From positions 696,501-760,500 of the forward strand of contig NZ_CP119566.1 in NCBI RefSeq assembly GCF_029277445.1: 64,000 bases of DNA, in the 5' to 3' direction. This document shows positions 7,673 to 16,384 of the stretch, in pieces. Made by a program: the position numbers and the translations under genes. The DNA comes from Pararhizobium qamdonense (GTDB lineage: Bacteria > Pseudomonadota > Alphaproteobacteria > Rhizobiales > Rhizobiaceae). The stretch's first letter is position 1; the number at the start of each line of letters is the position of its first letter. The notes under the pieces were generated by a model that saw nothing but the letters and a program-made list of their open reading frames with translations, had not been told where the DNA came from and ran no database searches.

Positions 7673-8566
7673 TCAAAGGGCCTGAGCGTCAGCCAGAATG
7701 CGGGCCTCATGCAGCAGGGCTGAAACGAGCGGCGTGAACGGTTCGCGATGCGTTGCGACCAGGCCGACCGTGTGGCGGGCATCCGGTTCGATGATCGGGA
7801 TCAGCTTGATGTCATCGTGAAAACCGAAGGATTTCGCGACGTTATAGGGCATGATGCTGGCCCAGTGACCGGTGCGGACATGGGAGAAGAGCACGATCAT
7901 CGAGTTGGATTCCAGTGTCGGCGACACGGTAACGCCGGCTTCTGCGAAATGCTGGTTGATGATGCGCCGGTTCTGCATGTCGGCCGTCAATAGACAAAGC
8001 CGAATACCGCCGACTTCCTTCCAGGTCACAGTTTCGCGATCGGCAAGGCTGGTGCCCGCAGCGGTAACCAGATGATAGCGCTCCACCTGCAGCGGCACGC
8101 TGGTGACGCGGCCGAGCGGTTCGTTTTCCAGATAGGTGAGGCCGGCATCGATCTCCAGATTTTCCAGGAGGCCGAGGATTTTCAGGGATGTGGTGGAGAG
8201 AATGGAGAATGTGACGTCCGGATGCTTCTCCTGAAAAGGGCCGGTAATGCGCGGCACCATGGCAAGCGTGGTTGGAACCGCCGCCAGCCGGATATGACCG
8301 ACAAGGCCGCGGCGGGCGGCGCGCATTTCCTCGTGCATGGTTCGGCTATCACCGACAATCCGCCGTGCCCATTCCAGCACGCGCTGACCTTCCGGCGTCA
8401 GGCTCTGGTAGCGCGAGCCGCGATTGACCAGCATGACGCCGAGCTGATCCTCCAGCTGCTTGATCGCAGCCGATAGCGTTGGCTGGGTAATGCCGCAGAG
8501 ATCGGCGGCGCGGCCGAAATGGCGCTCCTGCGCCAGCGCGATGAAGAATTCCAGCTTATCGATCAA
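7673..8566 (-). CDS. LysR-family regulator, probable activator of the fds operon
   Basis: A 297-residue LysR regulator. The N-terminal winged helix is at residues 1-60 (FGRAADLCGITQPTLSAAIK), followed by the linker helix and a periplasmic-binding-protein-like effector domain. The start is TTG at 8566 with GGGAGGG 7 nt upstream, and the domain begins immediately. It lies directly upstream of fdsG on the same strand, an arrangement seen with formate-dehydrogenase clusters in which the LysR protein controls fds expression. The effector is inferred, possibly formate, and is not visible in the sequence. Confidence 0.82.
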   Translation of the reverse strand: MIDKLEFFIALAQERHFGRAADLCGITQPTLSAAIKQLEDQLGVMLVNRGSRYQSLTPEGQRVLEWARRIVGDSRTMHEEMRAARRGLVGHIRLAAVPTTLAMVPRITGPFQEKHPDVTFSILSTTSLKILGLLENLEIDAGLTYLENEPLGRVTSVPLQVERYHLVTAAGTSLADRETVTWKEVGGIRLCLLTADMQNRRIINQHFAEAGVTVSPTLESNSMIVLFSHVRTGHWASIMPYNVAKSFGFHDDIKLIPIIEPDARHTVGLVATHREPFTPLVSALLHEARILADAQAL

Positions 8567-8596
8567 CCGCCACCCTCCCGCTGCGGAGATCTGCTT

Positions 8597-9367
8597 TTAG
8601 CAGATCAACTGGCCGCCATTCACTTCCAGCACCTGCCCGGTGATGTACCCCGAGAGCGCGTTGGACGCGAGGAACAAATAGGCCGGCGCGCAATCCTCGG
8701 CCGTGCCGAGCCGCTGCAGCGGAATGGTCTTGCGGGTGGCTTCGAGCTTTTCGGCGGACGAATAGCGTTCGTGGAAATCGGTGGTGATCGTTCCCGGCGA
8801 CACGCAGTTGACGCGAATGCCATCCGGCGCCAGTTCGCGGGCGAGCGCCTTGGAATAGGTCGAGACGAAGGCCTTGGTGGCAGAATAGATCGCCGATCCG
8901 GCGCTGCCGCCGGTGAGTGCCGAGATGGAGACGGTGTTGACGATGGCCGGATGCGTGCCGCGCCGGATGAGCGGCAGAAGTGCGCGGGTGGTCTGCACCA
9001 CGGAGGTCTGGTTCAGCTGAACCACCGTCTCATATTGCTCGTCAGTCAGTTCGCCGGCCAAAAACCGTCCGACCATCGTGCCCGCATTGTTGACGAGGAC
9101 ATCGATCGCCTGGAAGCGCCTGGCAATGCCGGCCGCCAGAAGCTCGATACCGCCTGCGCTCGAAAAATCGGCATAGGAGAGAAACGCCCGGCCTTCGGTC
9201 AGGGCCGCATCGAGAAAATCGGGCAGCGGTTCGCGCGCCACGCGGCCGCCGTGCAGATAGACGGTGGCGCCGCAATCGAGAAACTGGCGTGCGACCTCAA
9301 GGCCGATGCCACGGCCGGCGCCGGTGACGACGATGTTGAGGCCCTTGAACAGAGATGGATGAAACAT
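8597..9367 (-). CDS. Short-chain dehydrogenase/reductase
   Basis: A 256-residue classical SDR. It has the TGAGRGIG nucleotide-binding loop near residue 14, NNAG near 88, a catalytic Ser followed by YSATK (Tyr-x3-Lys), and the C-terminal GYITGQVLEVNGG. The substrate cannot be read from the sequence. I start it at ATG 9367 (GGGAGGG 7 nt upstream) rather than at the longer in-frame option. It is on the same strand as lysR with a 30-bp gap and is divergent from glpR, so it could be influenced by either neighbour. Confidence 0.85.
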   Translation of the reverse strand: MFHPSLFKGLNIVVTGAGRGIGLEVARQFLDCGATVYLHGGRVAREPLPDFLDAALTEGRAFLSYADFSSAGGIELLAAGIARRFQAIDVLVNNAGTMVGRFLAGELTDEQYETVVQLNQTSVVQTTRALLPLIRRGTHPAIVNTVSISALTGGSAGSAIYSATKAFVSTYSKALARELAPDGIRVNCVSPGTITTDFHERYSSAEKLEATRKTIPLQRLGTAEDCAPAYLFLASNALSGYITGQVLEVNGGQLIC

Positions 9368-9487
9368 TGAAAACCCTCCCGCGACCGACAGGCTGTCGCA
9401 TGATGACCGGAATTGCAACGCGGCGGTTCCGTCTTCCTGTGCCAAGGCTTCATTTTCAAGCACTCGCCGCGTTTATGAAATTGCGCT

Positions 9488-9526
9488 GCTTTCGTTTTTG
9501 CCTATTATGAAAGAAAACGAAAACGA
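9488..9526. promoter_or_regulatory. TTTCGTTTT / GAAAACGAAAACGA elements upstream of glpR
   Basis: TTTCGTTTTT at 9490-9499 is followed by AAAGAAAACGAAAACGA at 9510-9526, just before the glpR ribosome-binding site and start. The same TTCG-type words recur as phased repeats before glpD. They are candidate GlpR operators, which would give autoregulation; they also face the divergent SDR gene. Confidence 0.5.
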
Positions 9527-9541
9527 CGGGGAGGAATAAAC

Positions 9542-10306
9542 ATGTATCTGACGGGGCGCCAGTCGGAAATCCTGGACCTTGCCAAGACCGAAGGCCGGGT
9601 TCTCGTCGATGAACTGGCGGCGCGCTTCTCTGTCACACCACAGACCATCCGCAAGGATCTGAACGATCTCTGTGACGGCCGGGTGCTGACGCGTATCCAT
9701 GGCGGGGCGATCTTTCCGCGCGGCAACGAGAATGTGAAATACGAGGCCAGACGGTCGATCGCGGCCTTGGAAAAGCAGGCGATCGGGCAGGCGGCGGCGG
9801 CGATGATCCCGAACAATTCGTCGCTGTTCATCAATATCGGCACCACGACCGAAGCCGTCGGTGACGCGCTTCTCGACCACACGGAGCTGATGGTCATCAC
9901 CAATAACATCAATGTTGCCAATCGCTTGCGGGTTTTCCCCTCGATCGAGGTGGTGATTGCCGGCGGCGTCGTGCGCGGTGCCGATGGCGGTATCGTCGGC
10001 GAGGCGGCGGTGGATTTCATCCGCCAGTTCAAGGTGGATTATGCCGTCATCGGCGCATCCGCGATCGATCATGACGGCGCGCTCCTGGATTTCGATTATC
10101 GCGAAGTGAAAGTGGCGCAGGCGATCATCGCCAATGCGCGGCATGTCATTCTGGTGTCGGATTCAACCAAATTCGAGCGCACGGCACCCGTGCGGATTGG
10201 TCATATTACCCAGGTTCACACCTTCATTACCGATATTTGTCCGATCGAGAACGTCCGCAATATCTGCCAGGACCAGGATGTGCGGCTGATCGAAACCGCG
10301 CGCTGA
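9542..10306 (+). CDS. glpR: DeoR-family repressor of glycerol genes, GlpR
   Basis: A 254-residue DeoR/GlpR regulator. The N-terminal helix-turn-helix is at residues 5-55 (GRQSEILDLAKTEGRVLVDE and FSVTPQTIRKDLNDLC, with the RIHGGA signature). The C-terminal sugar-phosphate sensor domain has the IGTTTEAV and TNNINVA loops. It is expected to repress the glycerol genes and to be released by glycerol 3-phosphate. GGGGAGG lies 7 nt before the ATG. Its position ahead of glpD matches the glycerol cluster characterised in Rhizobium leguminosarum. Confidence 0.9.
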   Translation: MYLTGRQSEILDLAKTEGRVLVDELAARFSVTPQTIRKDLNDLCDGRVLTRIHGGAIFPRGNENVKYEARRSIAALEKQAIGQAAAAMIPNNSSLFINIGTTTEAVGDALLDHTELMVITNNINVANRLRVFPSIEVVIAGGVVRGADGGIVGEAAVDFIRQFKVDYAVIGASAIDHDGALLDFDYREVKVAQAIIANARHVILVSDSTKFERTAPVRIGHITQVHTFITDICPIENVRNICQDQDVRLIETAR

Positions 10307-10344
10307 AATTGCTGATTTTAGCGGCGTCTTGTTTTCTATAAACA

Positions 10345-10391
10345 TTCGTTTGACATTCGTACGGTTTTCGCTTTAATTATTTTTGCTTTCG
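10345..10391. promoter_or_regulatory. Helically phased TTCG repeats upstream of glpD (candidate GlpR operator)
   Basis: TTCG occurs at 10345, 10356, 10367 and 10388, i.e. steps of 11, 11 and 21 bp, each inside an AT-rich word such as ACATTCGTT or TTTTCGCTT. Direct repeats on one helical face are typical for multimeric repressors of the DeoR class. The array sits 45-90 bp before the glpD start, where it would cover the promoter. Confidence 0.5.
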
Positions 10392-10435
10392 CATCTGCTC
10401 AAAATTGTGCAATGCGAAATGTGGGAGGGGAAGCA

Positions 10436-11953
10436 GTGCCTGCGCAGGATGTACTCGACATTTTCGTGATCGGTGGCGGCATCAATGGGTGCGGCATCGC
10501 CAGGGATGCGGTTGGCCGTGGGTACTCGGTTGCGCTGGCGGAAATGGACGATTTTGCTTCCGGCACATCCTCACGCGCCACCAAGCTCATTCATGGCGGG
10601 CTGCGCTATCTCGAGCATTACGAATTCCGTCTGGTGCGCGAATCTTTGATGGAGCGCGAAGTGCTCTGGGCGATGGCGCCGCATATCATCTGGCCGATGC
10701 GCTTCGTGCTGCCGTTCCACAAGGGTGGCATCCGCCCGGCCTGGCTCATCCGTCTCGGCCTCTTCCTCTACGATCATATCGGCGGCCGCAAACTTCTGCC
10801 CGCGACCCGCACGCTCGACATGCGGCGCGATCCCGCTGCCAAGCCGTTGAAGGCGCTGTTTACCAAGGCTTTCGAATATTCCGACGGCTGGGTCGATGAT
10901 GCCCGCCTGGTCGTGCTCAATGCGAAGGATGCGGCGCTGAAGGGCGCGCGGATCATGACGCGCAGCCGCGTTGTGTCGGCGGAACGCAAGGACGGCCTCT
11001 GGTCTGTCAATGTCGAGGATACGGCGACCGGTGCCGTCAGCACGTTCAAGGCGCGCATGGTGGTCAATGCGGCCGGCCCCTGGGTCGATGTGGTTCTGTC
11101 CCATGCGGTGCGCAAGAACGATGTCCATAATGTCCGGCTGGTACAGGGCAGCCATATCGTCGTGAAGAAGAAGTTCAGCGATCCGCGCGCCTATTTCTTC
11201 CAGAACCCCGACAACCGCATCATCTTTGCGATCCCCTACGAGACCGATTTCACTTTGATCGGCACGACCGACAACGATTTTACCGGCGATCCGAAGAACA
11301 TCCAGATCACCGAAGGCGAGATCACCTATCTCTGCAATGCGGCGAGCGAGTATTTTTCCGAACCCGTGAAGCCCGCCGATGTTGTCTGGACCTATTCCGG
11401 CGTGCGGCCGCTGTTTGATGATGGTGCGTCGAAGGCGCAGGAAGCAACGCGCGACTATGTGCTGAAGGTCGATGGCGCAGAGGGCGAAGCGCCGCTGCTC
11501 AACGTCTTCGGCGGCAAGCTGACGACCTATCGCCGTCTCGGCGAACATGCGCTGGAAAAGATCGCCGGCGCGATCGGTGCAAAGGGCAATCCGTGGACCG
11601 CAAAAAGCGTTCTGCCGGGCGGCGATTTTCCGGCGACCGGCTATGAGGCCGAGGTGGCAAAGCTCAAGAGCCGCTATCCCTTTCTGGCCGAGCGCTACGC
11701 CCGCCGCCTGGTTCGGCTTTATGGGACGCTGGCCGCAAGTCTGCTCGGCAGTGCCGGCAAGACGGAGGATCTTGGGCGGCATTTCGGCGCTGATCTCTAT
11801 GAGGTCGAGGTACAGTGGCTGATGGTGCAGGAATGGGCGCGGCATGCCGAGGATATCCTGTGGCGCCGCACCAAGCTCGGATTGACATTGACCCAGGCGC
11901 AAGCCGCCGGGTTGGAGGAATACATGCGGGAGACTATCCGCAACGTTGCCTGA
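10436..11953 (+). CDS. glpD: Aerobic glycerol-3-phosphate dehydrogenase
   Basis: A 505-residue FAD enzyme at the membrane face that oxidises glycerol 3-phosphate to dihydroxyacetone phosphate and feeds electrons to quinone. The FAD-binding loop VIGGGINGCG is near residue 11, followed by TSSRATKLIHGGLRYLE, which is diagnostic of GlpD, and a C-terminal DUF-type helical domain. I place the start at GTG 10436, which follows GGGAGGGGAAGCA; an ATG 24 bp earlier has no ribosome-binding site and would put the GGGAGG inside the gene. First gene of the glycerol operon; its stop is 48 bp before glpS. Confidence 0.94.
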   Translation: MPAQDVLDIFVIGGGINGCGIARDAVGRGYSVALAEMDDFASGTSSRATKLIHGGLRYLEHYEFRLVRESLMEREVLWAMAPHIIWPMRFVLPFHKGGIRPAWLIRLGLFLYDHIGGRKLLPATRTLDMRRDPAAKPLKALFTKAFEYSDGWVDDARLVVLNAKDAALKGARIMTRSRVVSAERKDGLWSVNVEDTATGAVSTFKARMVVNAAGPWVDVVLSHAVRKNDVHNVRLVQGSHIVVKKKFSDPRAYFFQNPDNRIIFAIPYETDFTLIGTTDNDFTGDPKNIQITEGEITYLCNAASEYFSEPVKPADVVWTYSGVRPLFDDGASKAQEATRDYVLKVDGAEGEAPLLNVFGGKLTTYRRLGEHALEKIAGAIGAKGNPWTAKSVLPGGDFPATGYEAEVAKLKSRYPFLAERYARRLVRLYGTLAASLLGSAGKTEDLGRHFGADLYEVEVQWLMVQEWARHAEDILWRRTKLGLTLTQAQAAGLEEYMRETIRNVA

Positions 11954-12000
11954 GGGCCGCGCCGGGATGGCGCTGCCTGCGGCTGGGAGGAAGCCTGAGA

Positions 12001-13095
12001 ATGCTGGAACTGAAAAACATAACCAAGGTCGTGGGGGCGGATACGCATATCCATCCGACGGATCTTGTGCTGGAGCGGGGCTCGCTCAATGTGCTGCTCG
12101 GCCCGACGCTCTCCGGCAAGACGTCGCTGATGCGGCTGATGGCCGGTCTCGACAAGCCGACGACCGGGACCATCACCTTCGACGGCAAGAACGTGACCGG
12201 CGTGCGGGTGCAGGATCGCTCCGTCGCCATGGTCTACCAGCAGTTCATCAATTACCCGGCGATGACCGTCTACGAGAACATCGCCTCGCCGATGCGCATT
12301 TCCGGCAAGGATTCGGCAACGATCGACCGGGAAGTGCGCAAGGCGGCCGAGCTGATGAAGCTGACGCCCTATCTGGAGCGCACGCCGCTCAACCTGTCGG
12401 GCGGCCAGCAGCAGCGCACGGCGCTGGCGCGCGCCATCGTCAAGAATGCCAGCCTCGTCCTGCTCGACGAGCCGCTCGCCAATCTCGATTACAAGCTGCG
12501 CGAGGAACTGCGCGAAGAATTGCCCAGACTGTTTGCCGCCGCCGGTTCGATCTTCGTTTATGCAACGACCGAGCCGCAGGAAGCGCTGCTGCTTGGCGGC
12601 CATACCGCAACGATGCACCAGGGGCGCATCAGCCAGTTCGGGCCGACGATCTCGGTCTATCGCAAGCCGGCCGATATCGTCACCGCGAAAACCTTTGCCG
12701 ATCCGCCGCTCAATACGCTCGACGTGGTGAAGTCCGGCGATGCATTCGAGCGTGGCGGGCTCAGCGTCCTGCCGGTGCCCGCGCATCTTAGCGGCATGGC
12801 CGATGGCGCCTATACGATCGCCTTCCATCCGCACCACCTGTCGCTGGCGCGCCCGCACGACACAGCGGCACCGCTGAAGGCGGGCATCATCATTTCGGAA
12901 ATCGCCGGTTCGGAAAGCTTCATCCATGTCGATTGCGCGGGATCCCGCTGGGTCATGCTCGAACACGGCATCCACGACATCGAGCCGGATACGGCGATCG
13001 AGCTTTTCGTCGATACCCGCCACCTGATGGCTTTCGGGCCGGATGGACGCGCGATCGGCGGCTCTGCCGCAAGCCAGACCGTTCGGGGGGCGTGA
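12001..13095 (+). CDS. glpS: Glycerol ABC transporter ATP-binding subunit GlpS
   Basis: A 364-residue ABC ATPase of the CUT1 (MalK-like) type. It has a Walker A variant GPTLSGKTS, signature LSGGQQQRTALARA, Walker B LVLLDEPLANLD and a C-terminal OB-fold regulatory domain. It energises glycerol uptake together with GlpT; the two different ATPases probably form a heterodimer. The H-loop region reads YATTEPQEAL rather than the usual THDQxEA, so the switch histidine appears to be replaced. The start ATG at 12001 follows GGGAGGAAGC. Ends 11 bp before glpT. Confidence 0.9.
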   Translation: MLELKNITKVVGADTHIHPTDLVLERGSLNVLLGPTLSGKTSLMRLMAGLDKPTTGTITFDGKNVTGVRVQDRSVAMVYQQFINYPAMTVYENIASPMRISGKDSATIDREVRKAAELMKLTPYLERTPLNLSGGQQQRTALARAIVKNASLVLLDEPLANLDYKLREELREELPRLFAAAGSIFVYATTEPQEALLLGGHTATMHQGRISQFGPTISVYRKPADIVTAKTFADPPLNTLDVVKSGDAFERGGLSVLPVPAHLSGMADGAYTIAFHPHHLSLARPHDTAAPLKAGIIISEIAGSESFIHVDCAGSRWVMLEHGIHDIEPDTAIELFVDTRHLMAFGPDGRAIGGSAASQTVRGA

Positions 13096-13105
13096 GGAAA
13101 ACATC

Positions 13106-14176
13106 ATGGCACGCATCAATCTCGACCATATCCGCCACGCCTACGGCCCGAACCCGAAGAAACCCTCGGATTATTCGCTGAAGGAAGTCCATCACGAATG
13201 GAACGATGGCGGCGCCTATGCGCTGCTGGGCCCGTCCGGCTGCGGCAAGACCACGCTGCTCAATATCATTTCCGGCCTGCTGCAGCCGTCCGAAGGCAAG
13301 ATCCTGTTCGACGGCAAGGATGTCACCAATCTGTCGACGCAGGAGCGCAATATCGCCCAGGTGTTCCAGTTCCCGGTGATCTACGACACGATGACCGTTT
13401 ACGATAATCTGGCCTTTCCGCTGCGCAATCGCCGCGTTCCGGAAAATGAAGTCGATCGCCGGGTCACGGAAATCCTCGAGATGATCGGCCTGTCCGACCG
13501 TGCCAAGAAGAAGGCTCAAGGGCTGACCGCCGACCAGAAGCAGAAGATCTCGCTTGGCCGTGGTCTTGTCCGCTCCGATGTCAGCGCCATCCTGTTCGAC
13601 GAACCGCTGACCGTCATCGATCCGCATATGAAATGGGTGCTGCGCTCGCAGCTGAAACGGCTGCACAAGCAGTTCGGCTTCACCATGGTCTATGTCACCC
13701 ATGACCAGACCGAGGCACTGACCTTCGCCGACAAGGTCGTCGTCATGTATGACGGCGAGATCGTCCAGATCGGCACGCCCGCCGAGCTTTTCGAAAAGCC
13801 GAAGCACACATTCGTCGGCTATTTCATCGGCTCTCCGGGCATGAATGTTCTGCCGGCAAAGATCGATGGCGCGTCGGTCGATCTCGGTGGCGAGACGCTC
13901 GCCCTGTCGTTTGCGCCAAAATTCGCAGCTGGCGCCAAGACGGAGCTCGGCATACGCCCGGAATTCGTGCGGCTTGGCCGCGAGGGCATGCCGGTTGTGA
14001 TTTCCAAGGTCGAGGATATCGGCCGCCAGAAGATCGTGCGCGCCACCTTCGCCAACAGGCCGATCGCCATCGTCGTGCATGAGGACGGCGAGATCCCGGC
14101 GGAACCGAAGATCACCTTCGATCCTGCGGCCATCAATATCTACGCCGACAGTTGGCGTGTAGGCGGGGAGGCCTGA
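13106..14176 (+). CDS. glpT: Glycerol ABC transporter ATP-binding subunit GlpT
   Basis: A 356-residue ABC ATPase paired with GlpS. Walker A is intact (GPSGCGKTT), as are Walker B (AILFDEPLTVID) and the H-loop (VTHDQTEAL). The signature motif is altered to LTADQKQKISLGRGL in place of LSGGQQQR. GlpS has the opposite pattern, with a good signature and no H-loop histidine, so one complete composite ATP site and one degenerate site are expected in a heterodimer. The ATG at 13106 follows GAGG. The stop codon is 3 bp before the glpP start. Confidence 0.9.
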   Translation: MARINLDHIRHAYGPNPKKPSDYSLKEVHHEWNDGGAYALLGPSGCGKTTLLNIISGLLQPSEGKILFDGKDVTNLSTQERNIAQVFQFPVIYDTMTVYDNLAFPLRNRRVPENEVDRRVTEILEMIGLSDRAKKKAQGLTADQKQKISLGRGLVRSDVSAILFDEPLTVIDPHMKWVLRSQLKRLHKQFGFTMVYVTHDQTEALTFADKVVVMYDGEIVQIGTPAELFEKPKHTFVGYFIGSPGMNVLPAKIDGASVDLGGETLALSFAPKFAAGAKTELGIRPEFVRLGREGMPVVISKVEDIGRQKIVRATFANRPIAIVVHEDGEIPAEPKITFDPAAINIYADSWRVGGEA

Positions 14177-14178
14177 TC

Positions 14179-15045
14179 ATGGAAAAGACCTGGAACAACA
14201 AGGCCTGGTTCATGGTCCTGCCGGTGCTGGTGCTGGTCGCCTTCTCGGCGGTCATCCCGCTGATGACGGTGGTCAACTATTCGGTACAGGACACGTTCGG
14301 CAACAATGAATTCTTCTGGGCGGGCACCGACTGGTTCATCCAGGTGCTGCAGTCCGACCGCTTCTGGGATGCGCTGACGCGTAACCTGATCTTCTCCGGG
14401 ATCATCCTGGCGATCGAGATTCCGCTGGGTATCCTGATCGCGCTCAACATGCCAAAGACCGGGTTCGGCGTTCCCGTCTGCCTCGTCCTGATGTCGCTGC
14501 CGCTGCTCATTCCGTGGAATGTCGTCGGCACTATCTGGCAGGTGTTCGGGCGCGTCGATATCGGCCTGCTCGGCTATACGCTGGAAGCGATCGGCATTCG
14601 CTACAACTATGTCAACAACGTCTTCGACGCCTGGGTAACGCTGATCGTCATGGACGTCTGGCACTGGACGAGCCTTGTCGTGCTGCTCTGCTACGCTGGC
14701 CTCGTGTCGATCCCGGATGCCTATTACCAGGCAGCCAAGATCGATGGCGCATCGCGCTGGGCCGTGTTCCGCTATATCCAGCTGCCGAAGATGAAGCGCG
14801 TGCTCCTGATCGCCTTCCTCCTGCGCTTCATGGACAGTTTCATGATCTATACCGAGCCCTTCGTCATCACTGGCGGCGGTCCCGGCAATGCCACCACATT
14901 CCTGTCGATCGACCTCGTCAAGACGGCCATCGGCCAGTTCGACCTTGGTCCGGCAGCAGCACTTTCCCTCATCTACTTCCTGATCATCCTGTTGCTCTCA
15001 TGGATATTCTACACCGTGATGACCAATAGCGATGCGCAGAGCTGA
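14179..15045 (+). CDS. glpP: Glycerol ABC transporter permease GlpP
   Basis: A 288-residue inner-membrane permease of the MalF/UgpA type with about six membrane helices. The cytoplasmic EAA loop (YYQAAKIDGASRWAVFRYIQ, about residues 188-207) docks on the ATPases. GGGGAGG lies just upstream of the ATG at 14179, and that ribosome-binding site is inside the end of glpT, indicating coupling. Partner of GlpQ. Followed by glpQ after 20 bp. Confidence 0.92.
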   Translation: MEKTWNNKAWFMVLPVLVLVAFSAVIPLMTVVNYSVQDTFGNNEFFWAGTDWFIQVLQSDRFWDALTRNLIFSGIILAIEIPLGILIALNMPKTGFGVPVCLVLMSLPLLIPWNVVGTIWQVFGRVDIGLLGYTLEAIGIRYNYVNNVFDAWVTLIVMDVWHWTSLVVLLCYAGLVSIPDAYYQAAKIDGASRWAVFRYIQLPKMKRVLLIAFLLRFMDSFMIYTEPFVITGGGPGNATTFLSIDLVKTAIGQFDLGPAAALSLIYFLIILLLSWIFYTVMTNSDAQS

Positions 15046-15065
15046 CGGGCGGAGGGAGGAAAACA

Positions 15066-15890
15066 ATGACCACCGCAACACATTCGACCGGCCGCAGCTT
15101 CTCCTGGATCGTGCCCACGATCTACATCATCTTCCTGCTCCTGCCGATCTACTGGCTCGTCAATATGAGCTTCAAGACGAATACCGAGATTACCGGTGCT
15201 TTTTCGCTCTATCCACATGCGCCGACGCTGCGCAACTATGCTGTCATCTTCACCGATCCGTCCTGGTATAACGGCTATATCAACTCGATCATCTATGTGG
15301 TGATGAACACCGTCATCTCGGTTTCGGTGGCGCTGCCTGCGGCCTACGCGTTCTCGCGCTACCGGTTCCTCGGCGACAAGCATCTGTTCTTCTGGCTGCT
15401 CACCAATCGCATGGCGCCGCCGGCCGTGTTCGCGCTGCCGTTCTTCCAGCTCTATTCCGCCTTCGGCCTGATCGATACGCATATTGCCGTGGCGCTGGCG
15501 CACTGCCTGTTCAACGTGCCGCTGGCGGTGTGGATCCTTGAAGGCTTCATGTCGGGCGTGCCGAAGGAAATCGACGAAACCGCCTATATTGACGGTTATT
15601 CCTTCCCGCGCTTCTTCATCCGGATCTTCATCCCGCTGATCGCATCCGGTATCGGCGTGGCGGCATTCTTCAACTTCATGTTCTCCTGGGTCGAACTGCT
15701 GATCGCCCGGACACTGACGACGACCGATGCCAAGCCGATTGCCGCGATCATGACACGGACGGTGTCTGCCTCCGGCATGGACTGGGGTGTGCTGGCGGCG
15801 GCCGGCGTGCTCACGATCATTCCCGGCGCGATCGTCATCTATTTCGTCAGAAACTACATTGCCAAGGGCTTCGCCCTGGGGAGGGTCTAA
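15066..15890 (+). CDS. glpQ: Glycerol ABC transporter permease GlpQ
   Basis: A 274-residue MalG/UgpE-type permease with six predicted membrane helices. The EAA loop reads EIDETAYIDGYSFPRFFIRI (about residues 168-187). It starts at ATG 15066 after GGGAGGA. The stop codon overlaps the next gene's start as TAATG. With GlpP it forms the membrane channel. The name follows the R. leguminosarum operon and should not be confused with the E. coli phosphodiesterase GlpQ. Confidence 0.92.
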   Translation: MTTATHSTGRSFSWIVPTIYIIFLLLPIYWLVNMSFKTNTEITGAFSLYPHAPTLRNYAVIFTDPSWYNGYINSIIYVVMNTVISVSVALPAAYAFSRYRFLGDKHLFFWLLTNRMAPPAVFALPFFQLYSAFGLIDTHIAVALAHCLFNVPLAVWILEGFMSGVPKEIDETAYIDGYSFPRFFIRIFIPLIASGIGVAAFFNFMFSWVELLIARTLTTTDAKPIAAIMTRTVSASGMDWGVLAAAGVLTIIPGAIVIYFVRNYIAKGFALGRV

Positions 15891-16309
15891 TGGCCGCTAT
15901 CACCCAACGCACCAACCGCTGGCCGCTGGCACTGGCCGCCGTCCTCGTCGTCTACGCTGTCTTGACCGGGCTGCTGATCATGGCGCTGCCGGTCAAGGAC
16001 GGCGCGCGCGACTGGTTTGCGCCGCTGGTCCGCGGCGGCTGGATGGCCTGGTCCTTTCCCGGCGCCATGTTCTTTCTGACGATCTTTGCACTTCTGTCGC
16101 TGATGGCGGTCTGGGAATATGCCAGCCCGGGCGGCAATCCGCGCGTCGGCATCCTGCGGTTTGAGACGACGCGCGGCGACCGGCTGTTCGTCTCGCTGCT
16201 CGGCAGCGCCTTCATTCATCTCGCATGGCTGGGACTTGTCGGTCCCAACGTGTGGTGGGCTCTTGCTCTTTCCGTTGTCTACGCCATCGGCGTGTTCAAG
16301 CTGGTTTGA
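15890..16309 (+). CDS. glpU: Small membrane protein of the glycerol ABC operon (GlpU, DUF2160 type)
   Basis: A 139-residue protein with four hydrophobic segments (about 11-32, 48-72, 98-116 and 121-138). It matches the DUF2160 small membrane proteins found only in glycerol ABC operons. Its role is unknown; it may be an accessory to the GlpPQ channel. Translation is coupled to glpQ by a one-base stop/start overlap. A 75-bp gap with its own GGGAGG leads to glpV. Confidence 0.87.
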   Translation: MAAITQRTNRWPLALAAVLVVYAVLTGLLIMALPVKDGARDWFAPLVRGGWMAWSFPGAMFFLTIFALLSLMAVWEYASPGGNPRVGILRFETTRGDRLFVSLLGSAFIHLAWLGLVGPNVWWALALSVVYAIGVFKLV

Positions 16310-16384
16310 GACAAGATTACTGAAACGGATTGCCGGGGAGGCAGTCCGATACTGCAATCGCAAAACCTTTAAGGGAGGACAATT

